Shown: piece after piece, positions 33,315-41,433 of the stretch
Layout of the letters: each line of letters begins with the position of its first letter
How positions within the stretch are numbered: the first letter of the stretch is position 1
DNA from: a candidate division WOR-1 bacterium RIFOXYB2_FULL_42_35
GTDB lineage: Bacteria > Margulisbacteria > WOR-1 > O2-12-FULL-45-9
NCBI GenBank assembly: GCA_001771545.1
Contig: MEUC01000026.1
Span: 1 to 45,962, forward strand
Direction of reading: 5' to 3'
Length of the DNA: 45,962 bases
Notes under the pieces: generated by a model
The model's input: the letters and a program-made list of their open reading frames with translations, nothing else
Told to the model about the DNA's origin: nothing
Database searches by the model: none
Made by a program: the position numbers and the translations under genes

Positions 33315-34338
33315 AAAACTCCTCCTAATCCTATTCCTGCTCTTACTCCTTTCACCATTATTGGCTAACAATCCTAGCATAGTTAAAGTTGAGCTGAGTC
33401 CCAGTCATCAAGTTGACCTGCTTGAGGTTTATACTACCGGAAACATTAGTCCCCAGGGGCTGTTGTCGGACAATCAACTGACTATTGATTTGCCCAACAC
33501 TCAAGTCAGCGACAACATTAAAGTTGTGCGGAGAAATTCCACAAGGATTGGCAAACTTTCTATTCGGGAGATTAGCTCACAAAATTCTCGCTTGACTATC
33601 ACCCTCAAGAAAGATGTTGATTACGAGATCATTAATATTTTCGGCCGCAATAAGTCCATTATAGAGGTTTATGATCGTTCCGACTTTGCTAAAGATTTGA
33701 TGGCCGCCTGGGAAAGGAAAAACTTAAAGGCTAAGGGCCAAAAACTTAAACCGGTTAAATATAAACAATTGCTTTCTCGATCCCGCCAACAGTTGGAGGG
33801 GAAAATTATTGTAGTTGATCCGGGCCATGGGGGGAGTGACCCCGGGGCCTTTTCAGCCAACAAGATCCCGGAGAAAACCCTCACCCTACAGACTGCCCGC
33901 CAAATTGGCCTTTTGCTGCAACAAGCCGGGGCAACGGTTTATTTAACCAGAAACGAGGATCGCAGCAGTAATTTAAAAGACATCGTTGACTTCACCAACA
34001 AGATTAAAGCTGACATTTTTATCTCTATCCATTATAATTTTGCCTATAACCGAGATGTTTCTGGCACAGAGACCTACTACTATAATAGTGATAGCCAAAG
34101 ATTGGCTCAAAACATCCAGAAGAATCTGGTTTTAGGCTTAGGCAGAAAAGATCGCGGGGTGCGGAGGGGGATGTTTTATACGATCCATCACACCAATATG
34201 CCAGCGGTTTTAATTGAGCCAGCTTATATCTCAAATTGGCAAGAGGGTGATTTGGCCGGCTCAGCCAGTTTTCAAAACAAGATTGCCGCGGCTATGGCCA
34301 AGGGGGTAATTAGTTATTTCCGAAATACGCATGATTAG
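33307..34338 (+). CDS. N-acetylmuramoyl-L-alanine amidase (AMIN + Amidase_3)
   Basis: A signal peptide (residues 1-20, KKLLLILFLLLLLSPLLA) leads an AMIN-type beta domain (about 25-122) and a C-terminal zinc amidase. The zinc ligands are His174 in VVDPGHGGSDPGA, Glu189, and His242 in ISIHYN; catalytic Glu304 lies in VLIEPAYISN. AmiC-like enzymes split the septal peptide cross-link strand from glycan during cell separation in the periplasm. It overlaps cca by 8 bp and murI by 8 bp, so the three are coupled. Confidence 0.94.
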   Translation: MRKKLLLILFLLLLLSPLLANNPSIVKVELSPSHQVDLLEVYTTGNISPQGLLSDNQLTIDLPNTQVSDNIKVVRRNSTRIGKLSIREISSQNSRLTITLKKDVDYEIINIFGRNKSIIEVYDRSDFAKDLMAAWERKNLKAKGQKLKPVKYKQLLSRSRQQLEGKIIVVDPGHGGSDPGAFSANKIPEKTLTLQTARQIGLLLQQAGATVYLTRNEDRSSNLKDIVDFTNKIKADIFISIHYNFAYNRDVSGTETYYYNSDSQRLAQNIQKNLVLGLGRKDRGVRRGMFYTIHHTNMPAVLIEPAYISNWQEGDLAGSASFQNKIAAAMAKGVISYFRNTHD

Positions 34339-35200
34339 AAAAGTTAGCACCGAGAGAACCGCAACAAAGATTGGGGGAACGACCAAGAAAGAAAAGGTTA
34401 CCCCTGCTTCTCCAATTGGTATTTTTGATTCCGGGGTTGGCGGCTTAAGTGTGCTGGCAGAAGTAATGCGACAATTACCGCATGAAGACGTAATTTATCT
34501 GGGGGATACCGCCAGAATTCCTTATGGCAGCCGAACACCCCAAGAGATCGTTAAGATTAACCGGGAAATAATTCCCTTTCTCCTTAAACAGGGCGCCAAG
34601 TTAATTATCATGGCCTGCGGAACATCTTCTGCTATTGCTTACCCGGTAATTAAAGATGAATATCCGGTTGAAATCATTAATTTAATAGAGCCGGGTTCAC
34701 AGGCCGCAGTTACCGCTTCAAGATCAGGAAAGATTGGAGTAATTGCTACATCAGCAACGGTTAATTCGCAAGCTTTTCAGGATAAAATTAGGGAATTGAA
34801 AAAAGAAGCTGTGGTTTCCGCTGTTGGCTGTCCTCTTTTTGTTCCTTTGATCGAGAGAGGCCTGGTAGATAGTGACGAGGCCAAACAAGTTGCCAAAGAC
34901 TACTTAAAACCTTTGCTTGAGAACGGCATTGATGCTTTGATTTTGGGTTGTACCCACTACCCTCACCTAGCCAAGACCATTCAATCTATAGTAGGACCAG
35001 GAGTAAAATTGGTTGATCCCGCAGAAGAGGCTGTGAAACAAACCAGAAAACTGTTGGAAACATCTGGCACCATTAGAAAAGAGTCCGGCCCGCATAAATA
35101 CAATTTTTTTGTGACTGGTTCCACTATCCAATTCCAAGACATTGGCAGTCGGTTGTTAGGCAAGCCCATCGTTGGAACTAAACAAATCTCCTTAACCTAA
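34331..35200 (+). CDS. murI: Glutamate racemase
   Basis: MurI supplies D-glutamate for peptidoglycan. Asp33 lies in IGIFDSGVGGLSVL, the first catalytic Cys96 in IIMACGTSSAIAYP, and the second Cys207 in LGCTHYPHL. The residue after Cys96 is Gly where the family almost always has Asn (CNT). A 26-residue basic extension precedes the usual start (KVSTERTATKIGGTTKKEK); a later start is not offered by any Met before the catalytic core. It is 289 residues, close to normal once the extension is removed. Confidence 0.92.
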   Translation: MIRKVSTERTATKIGGTTKKEKVTPASPIGIFDSGVGGLSVLAEVMRQLPHEDVIYLGDTARIPYGSRTPQEIVKINREIIPFLLKQGAKLIIMACGTSSAIAYPVIKDEYPVEIINLIEPGSQAAVTASRSGKIGVIATSATVNSQAFQDKIRELKKEAVVSAVGCPLFVPLIERGLVDSDEAKQVAKDYLKPLLENGIDALILGCTHYPHLAKTIQSIVGPGVKLVDPAEEAVKQTRKLLETSGTIRKESGPHKYNFFVTGSTIQFQDIGSRLLGKPIVGTKQISLT

Positions 35201-35392
35201 ATTTGTCATAAACCTTCCGCAAACAAAAGACGGGAAAAGGCAAAAAACTAGCTGAAATTGACGAAGCTCTGAGGCTCTTATCTGCTAGACCAGGACATTT
35301 CGGAGGTCAGGTAAAATTGTTGAAGTGCACAATAAACCACACGTTTATCCGAAGCAAACAATAGGCCGGACAGCAACTCAGAGTTCTTGTGC
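35201..35392. other. Intergenic region with a possible gene remnant
   Basis: No complete gene is seen. One plus-strand frame is open from 35212 to a TAG near 35361 and reads like protein (LAEIDEALRLLSARPGHFGG), but it has no start codon or ribosome site. It may be the relic of a lost gene. Confidence 0.2.
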
Positions 35393-35405
35393 TATAATTT
35401 ATTTA
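35391..35405 (+). promoter_or_regulatory. Extended -10 promoter of the TatD-associated radical SAM gene, leaderless
   Basis: TGC-TATAAT (TATAAT 35393-35398) then six bases to ATG 35405. An upstream in-frame TTG at 35387 lies within the promoter itself and cannot be the start if this is right. Confidence 0.75.
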
Positions 35406-36055
35406 TGAACGCCATCTCCTACCCCATCGGGGATTCACTATATATAAATGTAACTAATCGCTGCACCAATCACTGCTATTTCTGTATTCGCTATAAAACC
35501 AAGCAATTTAATCAAGAACACGAGCTCTGGCTGGAAAAAGAACCGACAGTTGAGGAAGTTCTTGAAGCAATTGGTGATCCGAGCAAATATGAACAGATCG
35601 TCTTCTGCGGCTATGGAGAACCACTCATCCGTTTAGACATCGTTAAGGCAGTCGCTAAACGGATGAAATCCAAAATCCCAAGCTCAAAGATCAAAACAAA
35701 TTCCAAATCTCAAGCTCAAAATCCAAAAATAAGACTGGATACCAACGGCCAAGCTAATTTGTTCTGGGGTCGCAATGTCTTGCCAGAACTCAAAGACCTA
35801 ATCGATATTATCTCTATCTCCCTAGACGCAGAGAACGCCGAACTATACCAAAAGATCTGCCAGTCGAAATACAATGAAGAAGCCTATGCTGCTGTGCTTG
35901 ATTTTATCAAAGAAGCAAAAAAATACATCCCCGAAGTAATTGCCAGCGTGGTTGATTTGCCGGAAGTTGATAAAGAGGCCTGTCGGAGAATTGCCGAGGA
36001 ACTTGGCGTTAAGTTTAGGGTGCGGCCCTACTACGAAGAAACTTATGTTAAATAA
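35405..36055 (+). CDS. TatD-family-associated radical SAM protein, 216 aa
   Basis: The radical SAM cluster is NRCTNHCYFCIR (C20, C24, C27), followed by the SAM-binding VFCGYGEPLIRLD, then IRLDTNGQANL and DIISISLDAENAELY, as in the small radical SAM proteins linked to TatD. Substrate unknown. About 20 residues between KRMKSK and IRLDTNG (IPSSKIKTNSKSQAQNPK) look inserted and are encoded by seven-base repeats, while the frame is kept. The 3' end overlaps rsmH by 11 bp. Confidence 0.87.
   Translation: MNAISYPIGDSLYINVTNRCTNHCYFCIRYKTKQFNQEHELWLEKEPTVEEVLEAIGDPSKYEQIVFCGYGEPLIRLDIVKAVAKRMKSKIPSSKIKTNSKSQAQNPKIRLDTNGQANLFWGRNVLPELKDLIDIISISLDAENAELYQKICQSKYNEEAYAAVLDFIKEAKKYIPEVIASVVDLPEVDKEACRRIAEELGVKFRVRPYYEETYVK
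35666..35725. repeat. In-frame heptamer repeat inside the radical SAM gene
   Basis: Units in order: AAATCCA, AAATCCC, AAGCTCA, AAGATCA (35666-35693), a four-base slip, then AAATTCC, AAATCTC, AAGCTCA, AAATCCA (35698-35725). The repeat adds Ser/Lys/Asn/Gln-rich residues at a loop position. Confidence 0.8.
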
Positions 36056-36920
36056 ATTTCAACACACGCCTGTCCTGCTGAACGAATCCATCGAACTGCT
36101 TAACCTTAAAGCTGGTGGAACATATGTCGACGGCACCTTGGGTGGAGGTGGACACACAGAGAAGATCAAAGCTCAAAATTCAAATATCAAAGTTATCGGA
36201 ATCGACCAAGATACAGAAGCCCTCGCAGCAGCCAAAGAACGCTTAGCTAAGTTTGCTAACATTGAATACATCCACGATAATTTTGGTAACTTAAAAAATA
36301 TCCTCAAAGAACCAGTAGACGGGATTTTACTTGATCTGGGCATCTCTTCTTATCAGATCGATGAAGCCAGTCGTGGTTTTAGCATCCGACAAGACGGCCC
36401 CTTAGATATGCGTATGGATAAGACCGGCAAACTAACTGCTCAAGCAATTTTGCACCAATACTCAGAAGAAGAGCTAGTCAAAATCTTTAGTGAGTATGGC
36501 GAAGAACGCTTTAGCAAACGCATTGCCAGGGCAATTTGCCAAAAAAGGGACGAAAAATTGCTGCTGTCCACTTTTGAACTAAAAGAAATTATTGAAAATT
36601 CAATTCCTACTTGGAAAAAACGAGAATCTGTGACCAGAATTTTTCAAGCCCTGCGCATTGCTGTTAATCAAGAGTTAGACAACCTAAAAACGGCCTTGCA
36701 AGACGGGATTGAATTACTAAAACCGGGCGGCAGGATTGTGGTCCTCTCCTACCACTCTCTCGAGGATCGCATAGTAAAGCAGACCTTTAGGGCTGCTAAG
36801 CAAGATGGGAAACTTAAAATATTAACCAAAAAACCGGTTTACGCTACCGAAGCAGAAGCTAACTCCAACCCCCGGGCCAAAAGTGCTAAACTAAGGGCTG
36901 GAGAAAAACTGTGTGGCTAG
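36045..36920 (+). CDS. rsmH: 16S rRNA m4C1402 methyltransferase RsmH
   Basis: RsmH (MraW) methylates N4 of C1402 in the 16S rRNA decoding site. From ATG 36045 it is 291 residues, with HTPVLLNESIELL, the SAM loop VDGTLGGGGHTEKI, IGIDQD, LLDLGISSYQID, and the family GGRIVVLSYHSLEDRIVK and C-terminal NPRAKSAKLR motifs. It heads the dcw-type pair rsmH-ftsL. The frame upstream to 35940 belongs to the radical SAM overlap and is not its start. Confidence 0.95.
   Translation: MLNKFQHTPVLLNESIELLNLKAGGTYVDGTLGGGGHTEKIKAQNSNIKVIGIDQDTEALAAAKERLAKFANIEYIHDNFGNLKNILKEPVDGILLDLGISSYQIDEASRGFSIRQDGPLDMRMDKTGKLTAQAILHQYSEEELVKIFSEYGEERFSKRIARAICQKRDEKLLLSTFELKEIIENSIPTWKKRESVTRIFQALRIAVNQELDNLKTALQDGIELLKPGGRIVVLSYHSLEDRIVKQTFRAAKQDGKLKILTKKPVYATEAEANSNPRAKSAKLRAGEKLCG
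36162..36189. repeat. In-frame heptamer repeat inside rsmH
   Basis: AAGATCA, AAGCTCA, AAATTCA, AATATCA in perfect seven-base register, coding for KIKAQNSNIK just after the SAM-binding GGGG loop. AAGCTCA is shared with both halves of the radical SAM array. Confidence 0.75.
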
Positions 36921-36935
36921 AGAAAAGCTGTCTAA

Positions 36936-36955
36936 TGCAGACCTAAAGGTCTGCA
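36936..36955. other. Perfect hairpin between rsmH and ftsL
   Basis: TGCAGACCT pairs with AGGTCTGCA around AA (36936-36955). No T tract follows on the plus strand, so it is not a clear terminator; it could modulate or protect the ftsL message. Confidence 0.5.
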
Positions 36956-36968
36956 AAACTAAACAACA

Positions 36969-37259
36969 ATGAAAAAACAATTCCGTAGAGCAGTCTTTAT
37001 CTTAGTTATCCTGGTCATCCTTGCAGGCATCCATCTCTCTATCTATACCCAGAATATTAGCCTTAAGTATAAGTTGTCAGGGGTTAAAATTAAATTAGCG
37101 GAGATAGTTAGTCAGCGACGCTTACTTGATAGCCAGGTAGCCAAAAAAGAAAATCTTGCTTACGTGGAAAAAGTGGCCAAGGAAAAACTAGCTATGGTTT
37201 ACCCCAAGAAGATTAATTATATTGAGACTGCAAAAGATTCGGCCGACCCATCAGATTAA
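36969..37259 (+). CDS. ftsL: FtsL/DivIC-like cell-division protein
   Basis: 96 residues with one membrane helix (about 8-26, AVFILVILVILAGIHLSIY) followed by a coiled coil (SLKYKLSGVKIKLAEIVSQRRLLDSQVAKKENLAYVEKVAKEKL) and a short tail. This is the typical bitopic FtsL/DivIC layout, and rsmH-ftsL order is normal for the division cluster. The DNA of the tail overlaps the end of the convergent SppA gene by 47 bp. Confidence 0.83.
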   Translation: MKKQFRRAVFILVILVILAGIHLSIYTQNISLKYKLSGVKIKLAEIVSQRRLLDSQVAKKENLAYVEKVAKEKLAMVYPKKINYIETAKDSADPSD

Positions 37260-39618
37260 AAAACCAGGGGCTGGTTTTAAGACCTAAACTCTCGGAAATC
37301 CCCGCTCCGAAATTAAAGAACATGCTGGATTGATGATAAAAAATCAACCTTGGCTCTCCCCCAATCTTGGCTTCAGCTTTAGCCAGGTCAACGGCATCAG
37401 AAAAACCGCCCAAAGCATCAACCAACTTAAGTTCCAGGGCTTGAGAGCCAGTGTAAATCTTTCCCTGAGCCGCTGCTTCAACCTCGGCAGTAGGAAGCTT
37501 TCTACCATCAACAACTGCCTGAATAAAAAGCTGATAATTCTCGGCTTGTAGCTTTTCGATGGAAGCCTTTTCTTCCGGAGTCAACTTTCTTAAGCCATAA
37601 AACATATCGGCATGCCGCCCTTCTTTAACCACATCGGTTTCAATCTCCAGTTTCTTCAGCAGCCGGGAAATTATCGGCAGCCGGCCAATCACCCCAATGC
37701 TACCGGTGAGACTGGAAGGATCAGCCACAATTTTGTCCGCTCCGGCAGCAATGTAATATCCGCCTGAAGCCCCAATATTACCAATTGAAGCAATAACCAC
37801 TTTCTTTTTTTCTTTAGCATATTTAATGGCTTCGTAAACTTCTGCAGCAGCAATGGCATCGCCGCCAGGACTATTGACTCGCAAGATTATAGCCTTAACA
37901 AAAACATCGTCGCTAGCCTTGCGAAGATATTGCACCAGATTTTCCGAACCAATATAGCGGCCTCCAAAGATAACGTTCTCCCCGCCTTGGCCGGAAACAA
38001 TTTCCCCATCAATTTCTATAACTGCCACGCCAAAGGCTCGCGCTAAGAAGAATTCTTCTGGCTCAACCAACTGAGGATCAACAATCTTAGCCTTCTCTTT
38101 TTTGTCGCCAGCAACTTCGGCAGCGATCTTTTTCGCATCCTCATAATAACCAAGATCATCAATCAGGCCCGTTGCCTTAGCTTCTCGGGCCGTAAAAATT
38201 AAACCATCCCCGATCTTCTTAACTTTTTCAATGGGCAGGTTTCTGTCGTTAGCAATATCTGTAATCATTTTACGGTATAGATCAGCCAGCAAAGCTTTGA
38301 CTAGTTGCCTTTGTTCGTTGGTCATTGGTCCAGAATAAGGGTCAAAAATGTTTTTATACTTCCCCTGCTTAAAGACTTGCCAATCGACGCCAAATTTTTC
38401 AAACAAACCCTTGAGCCGATAAATCCCCACGCTCTTTCCTAAACCGCCAACCGCTGCACCAGGAGGGGCAATTATTCTATCGGCTACAGCAGCTAAATAA
38501 TACTCATCTCCTGTGGCCCCGTTTTCCATGAAAGCCACAATTTTTTTCCCTTTTTCTCTCGCCCTGATTAACTCAAAACGGATTTCCTGGGCAATGGCCA
38601 TTCCCCCTAATCCACCACTAAAACCACCCACCCTTAACATAATACCGTCGATCGCCCCATCTTTGCTGGCTCTTCTAATCTTAGTCAGGATTGAATCCAG
38701 GCCCGGCTTCGCTCCCCCAAAAAAACTATACTCACTGCGCCCCCCCTTGATCTCTCCGCTAACATCTATCAAGGCATACTCTTTTGGGCCAATCATCGAA
38801 AAAGGTCTTTCCATATTGGGGACAAATTTGATACCGGTCTCAAAACGCTGAATAGTTTGTCCGTTTTGCGCAAAAAGTGCCGCATAATCAAAAGAGAAGA
38901 AAGAGAGATCAAGGGTTAATCCGGCTGTTGGTTCTCCTCTATCCAATCCTCCGCGAACTGATAGACCCTGAAGAATATTGGCTTCTAAGCCCAGATAAGT
39001 ATACATTTTATTGAGACCTTGATATTCAACATCTCCGGCTAAACTCACCGCCCCATTAGGAGTTGTATAGCCAAAACCAACTCGACCAGAAACAGGGACC
39101 GGAGAATTTTGGCTGCCTAAAAGATCCTGGGCGATCAGACCAATTTTAAAGTCCGGGGTAATGCGCGCCAGCAAACCAATGTCTGACGACCAATTAGGAT
39201 TCTGCGCCCCGCCAAAGGTTGTGTTGATAGTTTTAAAATTAACGCCCCAATTCATCCAGCTGGAGCGGCTGCCAAAACCAATAGTTGAAACTTGAATCTC
39301 ATCGGTAGTGCTATCGCTCATTTTCCAGGAACCAAAACCAAAGTAGCCCAGTTTTATTAACGAAAAACTACCATCAACAAGCTTTTTGTTTGTATCTGGA
39401 TTTCCAGTGGTATAAGACAAACCTGGTTGAGCTAAATTAGCTGGGTTATAAAAAAGCGCACTGCCATCATTCATTAAGGCTGTGCCGGCTCCACCCATGC
39501 CGGCTGCCCGCACACCGACTCCACGTTTTAATGTTAGATCGATCAGTGCTGTATTGGCAATAGCAGGCAGGGAAAATAATAATAAGACCAGACTGGTACA
39601 GACAATAACTCTTCTCAT
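37213..39618 (-). CDS. PorV-like barrel fused to tandem SppA (S49) protease, 801 aa
   Basis: Residues 1-22 are a signal peptide. Residues about 23-265 resemble the PorV/UPF0164 outer-membrane barrel: GVGVRAAGMGGAGTALMNDG then FYNPANLAQ, followed by many short amphipathic strands. From about 280 the protein is an SppA67-type serine protease with two S49 halves: catalytic Lys422 in FKQGKYKNIFDP (equivalent to the GTYKSAVEP Lys of E. coli SppA) and Ser583 in VNSPGGDAIAAAEV. ASGGYYIAAGADKIVADP (617-634) follows. SppA is normally an inner-membrane enzyme, so fusion to an outer-membrane barrel is unexpected. It converges on ftsL with a 47 bp overlap. Confidence 0.9.
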   Translation of the reverse strand: MRRVIVCTSLVLLLFSLPAIANTALIDLTLKRGVGVRAAGMGGAGTALMNDGSALFYNPANLAQPGLSYTTGNPDTNKKLVDGSFSLIKLGYFGFGSWKMSDSTTDEIQVSTIGFGSRSSWMNWGVNFKTINTTFGGAQNPNWSSDIGLLARITPDFKIGLIAQDLLGSQNSPVPVSGRVGFGYTTPNGAVSLAGDVEYQGLNKMYTYLGLEANILQGLSVRGGLDRGEPTAGLTLDLSFFSFDYAALFAQNGQTIQRFETGIKFVPNMERPFSMIGPKEYALIDVSGEIKGGRSEYSFFGGAKPGLDSILTKIRRASKDGAIDGIMLRVGGFSGGLGGMAIAQEIRFELIRAREKGKKIVAFMENGATGDEYYLAAVADRIIAPPGAAVGGLGKSVGIYRLKGLFEKFGVDWQVFKQGKYKNIFDPYSGPMTNEQRQLVKALLADLYRKMITDIANDRNLPIEKVKKIGDGLIFTAREAKATGLIDDLGYYEDAKKIAAEVAGDKKEKAKIVDPQLVEPEEFFLARAFGVAVIEIDGEIVSGQGGENVIFGGRYIGSENLVQYLRKASDDVFVKAIILRVNSPGGDAIAAAEVYEAIKYAKEKKKVVIASIGNIGASGGYYIAAGADKIVADPSSLTGSIGVIGRLPIISRLLKKLEIETDVVKEGRHADMFYGLRKLTPEEKASIEKLQAENYQLFIQAVVDGRKLPTAEVEAAAQGKIYTGSQALELKLVDALGGFSDAVDLAKAEAKIGGEPRLIFYHQSSMFFNFGAGISESLGLKTSPWFFNLMGRPNLLQSQYN

Positions 39619-39627
39619 GTAAAAGTC

Positions 39628-39656
39628 ATTATAGACAAAAAAAGTCCTGCTAGCAA
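39628..39656 (-). promoter_or_regulatory. Promoter of the barrel-SppA gene, short leader
   Basis: On the minus strand TTGCTA (39656-39651), 17 bp, TATAAT (39633-39628). ATG 39618 follows after nine bases, so the leader would be about three bases. Confidence 0.55.
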
Positions 39657-39802
39657 TAAGGAAAATTCGTCCTAGCTTGGCTCATGCCAGGCAGTCCATC
39701 TAAGAGTATTGCCAATCTCTTCGAACTCCTTGGAAGATCATTCTAGGCAGACCTTACTGACAAAATTTCACTTTCAGCGGCATTTGAGGAAATAATAATT
39801 AA

Positions 39803-39984
39803 TCAGCTAAAGAGGTCTTCAGCGATTCTTCGGTAGCCAGCAGATATCAATAAGTCTTTTTTTGTTCTATTTCCCTTTCTTCTTTTCGCACCGCCCTCAT
39901 GATTTCTTTGGTTGTCTGTCCGCCCTTCAGAAAGCCTTTAGCTTTTTTAAGAGAATTAATTAATTTAGCTTTACTACGCTGCAT
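39803..39984 (-). pseudogene. Small antitoxin-like gene with a frameshift in an A7 run
   Basis: From ATG 39984 the frame gives a 45-residue basic helical protein (start MQRSKAKLINSLKKAKGF, later TTKEIMRAVRKEEREIEQKK) and stops at 39847. The seven-A run at 39855-39861 (T run on the plus strand) lies just before the stop. Reading one base over restores a further ISAGYRRIAEDLFS up to a stop at 39803, which resembles the C-terminal tail of ribbon-helix-helix antitoxins. So this is either a 45 aa protein, a frameshifted gene, or a sequence error in the A run. The rest of the 380 bp gap 39619-39999 shows no other gene. Confidence 0.45.
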
Positions 39985-40000
39985 GATATACTATTATATA
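39984..40000. promoter_or_regulatory. Back-to-back -10 boxes for gltX and the antitoxin-like gene
   Basis: TATACT at 39987-39992 (plus, extended by TGA) leads to gltX ATG 40000 after seven bases. TATAAT on the minus strand (39998-39993) leads to the divergent ATG 39984 after eight. The two boxes abut, and only 15 bases lie between the start codons. Confidence 0.65.
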
Positions 40001-41433
40001 TGATCAGAGTCCGCTTCGCACCAAGCCCAACCGGCGCCCTCCATATCGGAGGAGCAAGAACCGCCCTCTTTAACTGGCTCTACGCCAGAAACCAGGGGGG
40101 CAAGTTTATCCTACGCATCGAAGATACCGATCAGCAACGCTCAACCCTGGAAGCCAACAAAGCCATCTTTCATGGTTTAGAATGGCTGGGACTTGATTGG
40201 GATGAAGGCCCCAATGTTGATGGCGATTATGGCCCCTACTATCAAACCCAACGACTGGAAATCCACCAAAAACATGCTCAACAACTGCTTGAAGAAGGCA
40301 AAGCCTATTACTGTTTTTGCAGCCCGGAAGAATTAGACAAAAAAAGAAAAGCAGCAGCCGACAGAAAAGAAGCCCCTCGTTACGACGGCACTTGCCGCAA
40401 ACTTTCTCAAGAAGAAATTAAAAAGAAACTGGAGAGCGGGATCCCCAAAGTCATTCGTTTTATCCTTCCTCCGGAAGGCGAAACCATTGTTGGGGATATT
40501 GTTAGGGGAAAAGTTGTTTTCAAAAATGACCTCTTGGATGATTTTGTCATCCTAAAATCAGACGGCTTTCCAACTTATAACTTTGCTTGTGTGCTTGATG
40601 ATCATCTAATGGAAATCAGTCATGTTATCCGCGGAGACGATCATCTTTCCAACACACCCAGGCAGATACTATTATATAAGGCCTTTGGTTGGAACTTGCC
40701 CAAGTTTGCCCATATCCCCATGATTTTAGGCAAAGATAAAGCCAGATTATCCAAACGTCATGGCGCTACTTCAGTTATTGATTACAGCGCTATGGGCTAT
40801 TTGCCGGAAGCGGTTTTAAATTATATCGCTAAGCTGGGCTGGGGTTGCGGCGATCAGGAAGTTTTTTCCCGAGAAGAACTAATCCAAAAATTTACCCTCA
40901 AAAGTATTACTAAGAGCTCGGCTGTTTTTGATGTTGATAAACTTAACTGGTTAAACGGTAAATATATTCGTCAGATCTTGCCGGAAAGATTATTTACCCT
41001 TTGCGAACCGCTCTTAATTGAGGCTTATGGCAATCATGACGTTGAATACTTAAAGAAAGTAGTCTCGGCCTTTCATGATCGCCTGGTTTTAATCCCTGAC
41101 ATTGTCTCTTTATCAACCTATTTCTTTCAGGATGTAACAGAATATGATCCTGGTGGTGTTGAAAAATACTTTAAAACCGACAAGGCCAAGAAAGTTTTAG
41201 AAACGTTAAAAGAAAAACTAGCTGGCCTTGAACCTTTCACACGAGAAAGCATTGAGCCTGTTTTTAAAGAGTTGGCCAAAGAGTTGGACGTCAAACTTGG
41301 CATGATCATCCACCCCTGCCGCCTGGCTCTAACCGGAACCCTTGATTCTCCCCCCATGTATGATGTTGTAGAGCTGTTGGGTAAGGAAAAAGTTGGGCTG
41401 AGGCTGGAAAAGGCGCTTAGCTCTTTGTTGTAA
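40000..41433 (+). CDS. gltX: Glutamyl-tRNA synthetase
   Basis: 477 residues, full length for a class Ia GluRS. HIGH-type motif PSPTGALHIGGARTALFNW (9-27), RIEDTDQQRS, the YCFCSPEELD segment, GDDHLSNTPRQ, and the KMSKS-type loop KARLSKRHGAT. A Gln/Glu anticodon domain ends the protein. With GatCAB it is expected also to charge tRNA(Gln) with Glu, for amidation; whether it is discriminating cannot be told by eye. Near-leaderless start. Confidence 0.96.
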   Translation: MIRVRFAPSPTGALHIGGARTALFNWLYARNQGGKFILRIEDTDQQRSTLEANKAIFHGLEWLGLDWDEGPNVDGDYGPYYQTQRLEIHQKHAQQLLEEGKAYYCFCSPEELDKKRKAAADRKEAPRYDGTCRKLSQEEIKKKLESGIPKVIRFILPPEGETIVGDIVRGKVVFKNDLLDDFVILKSDGFPTYNFACVLDDHLMEISHVIRGDDHLSNTPRQILLYKAFGWNLPKFAHIPMILGKDKARLSKRHGATSVIDYSAMGYLPEAVLNYIAKLGWGCGDQEVFSREELIQKFTLKSITKSSAVFDVDKLNWLNGKYIRQILPERLFTLCEPLLIEAYGNHDVEYLKKVVSAFHDRLVLIPDIVSLSTYFFQDVTEYDPGGVEKYFKTDKAKKVLETLKEKLAGLEPFTRESIEPVFKELAKELDVKLGMIIHPCRLALTGTLDSPPMYDVVELLGKEKVGLRLEKALSSLL

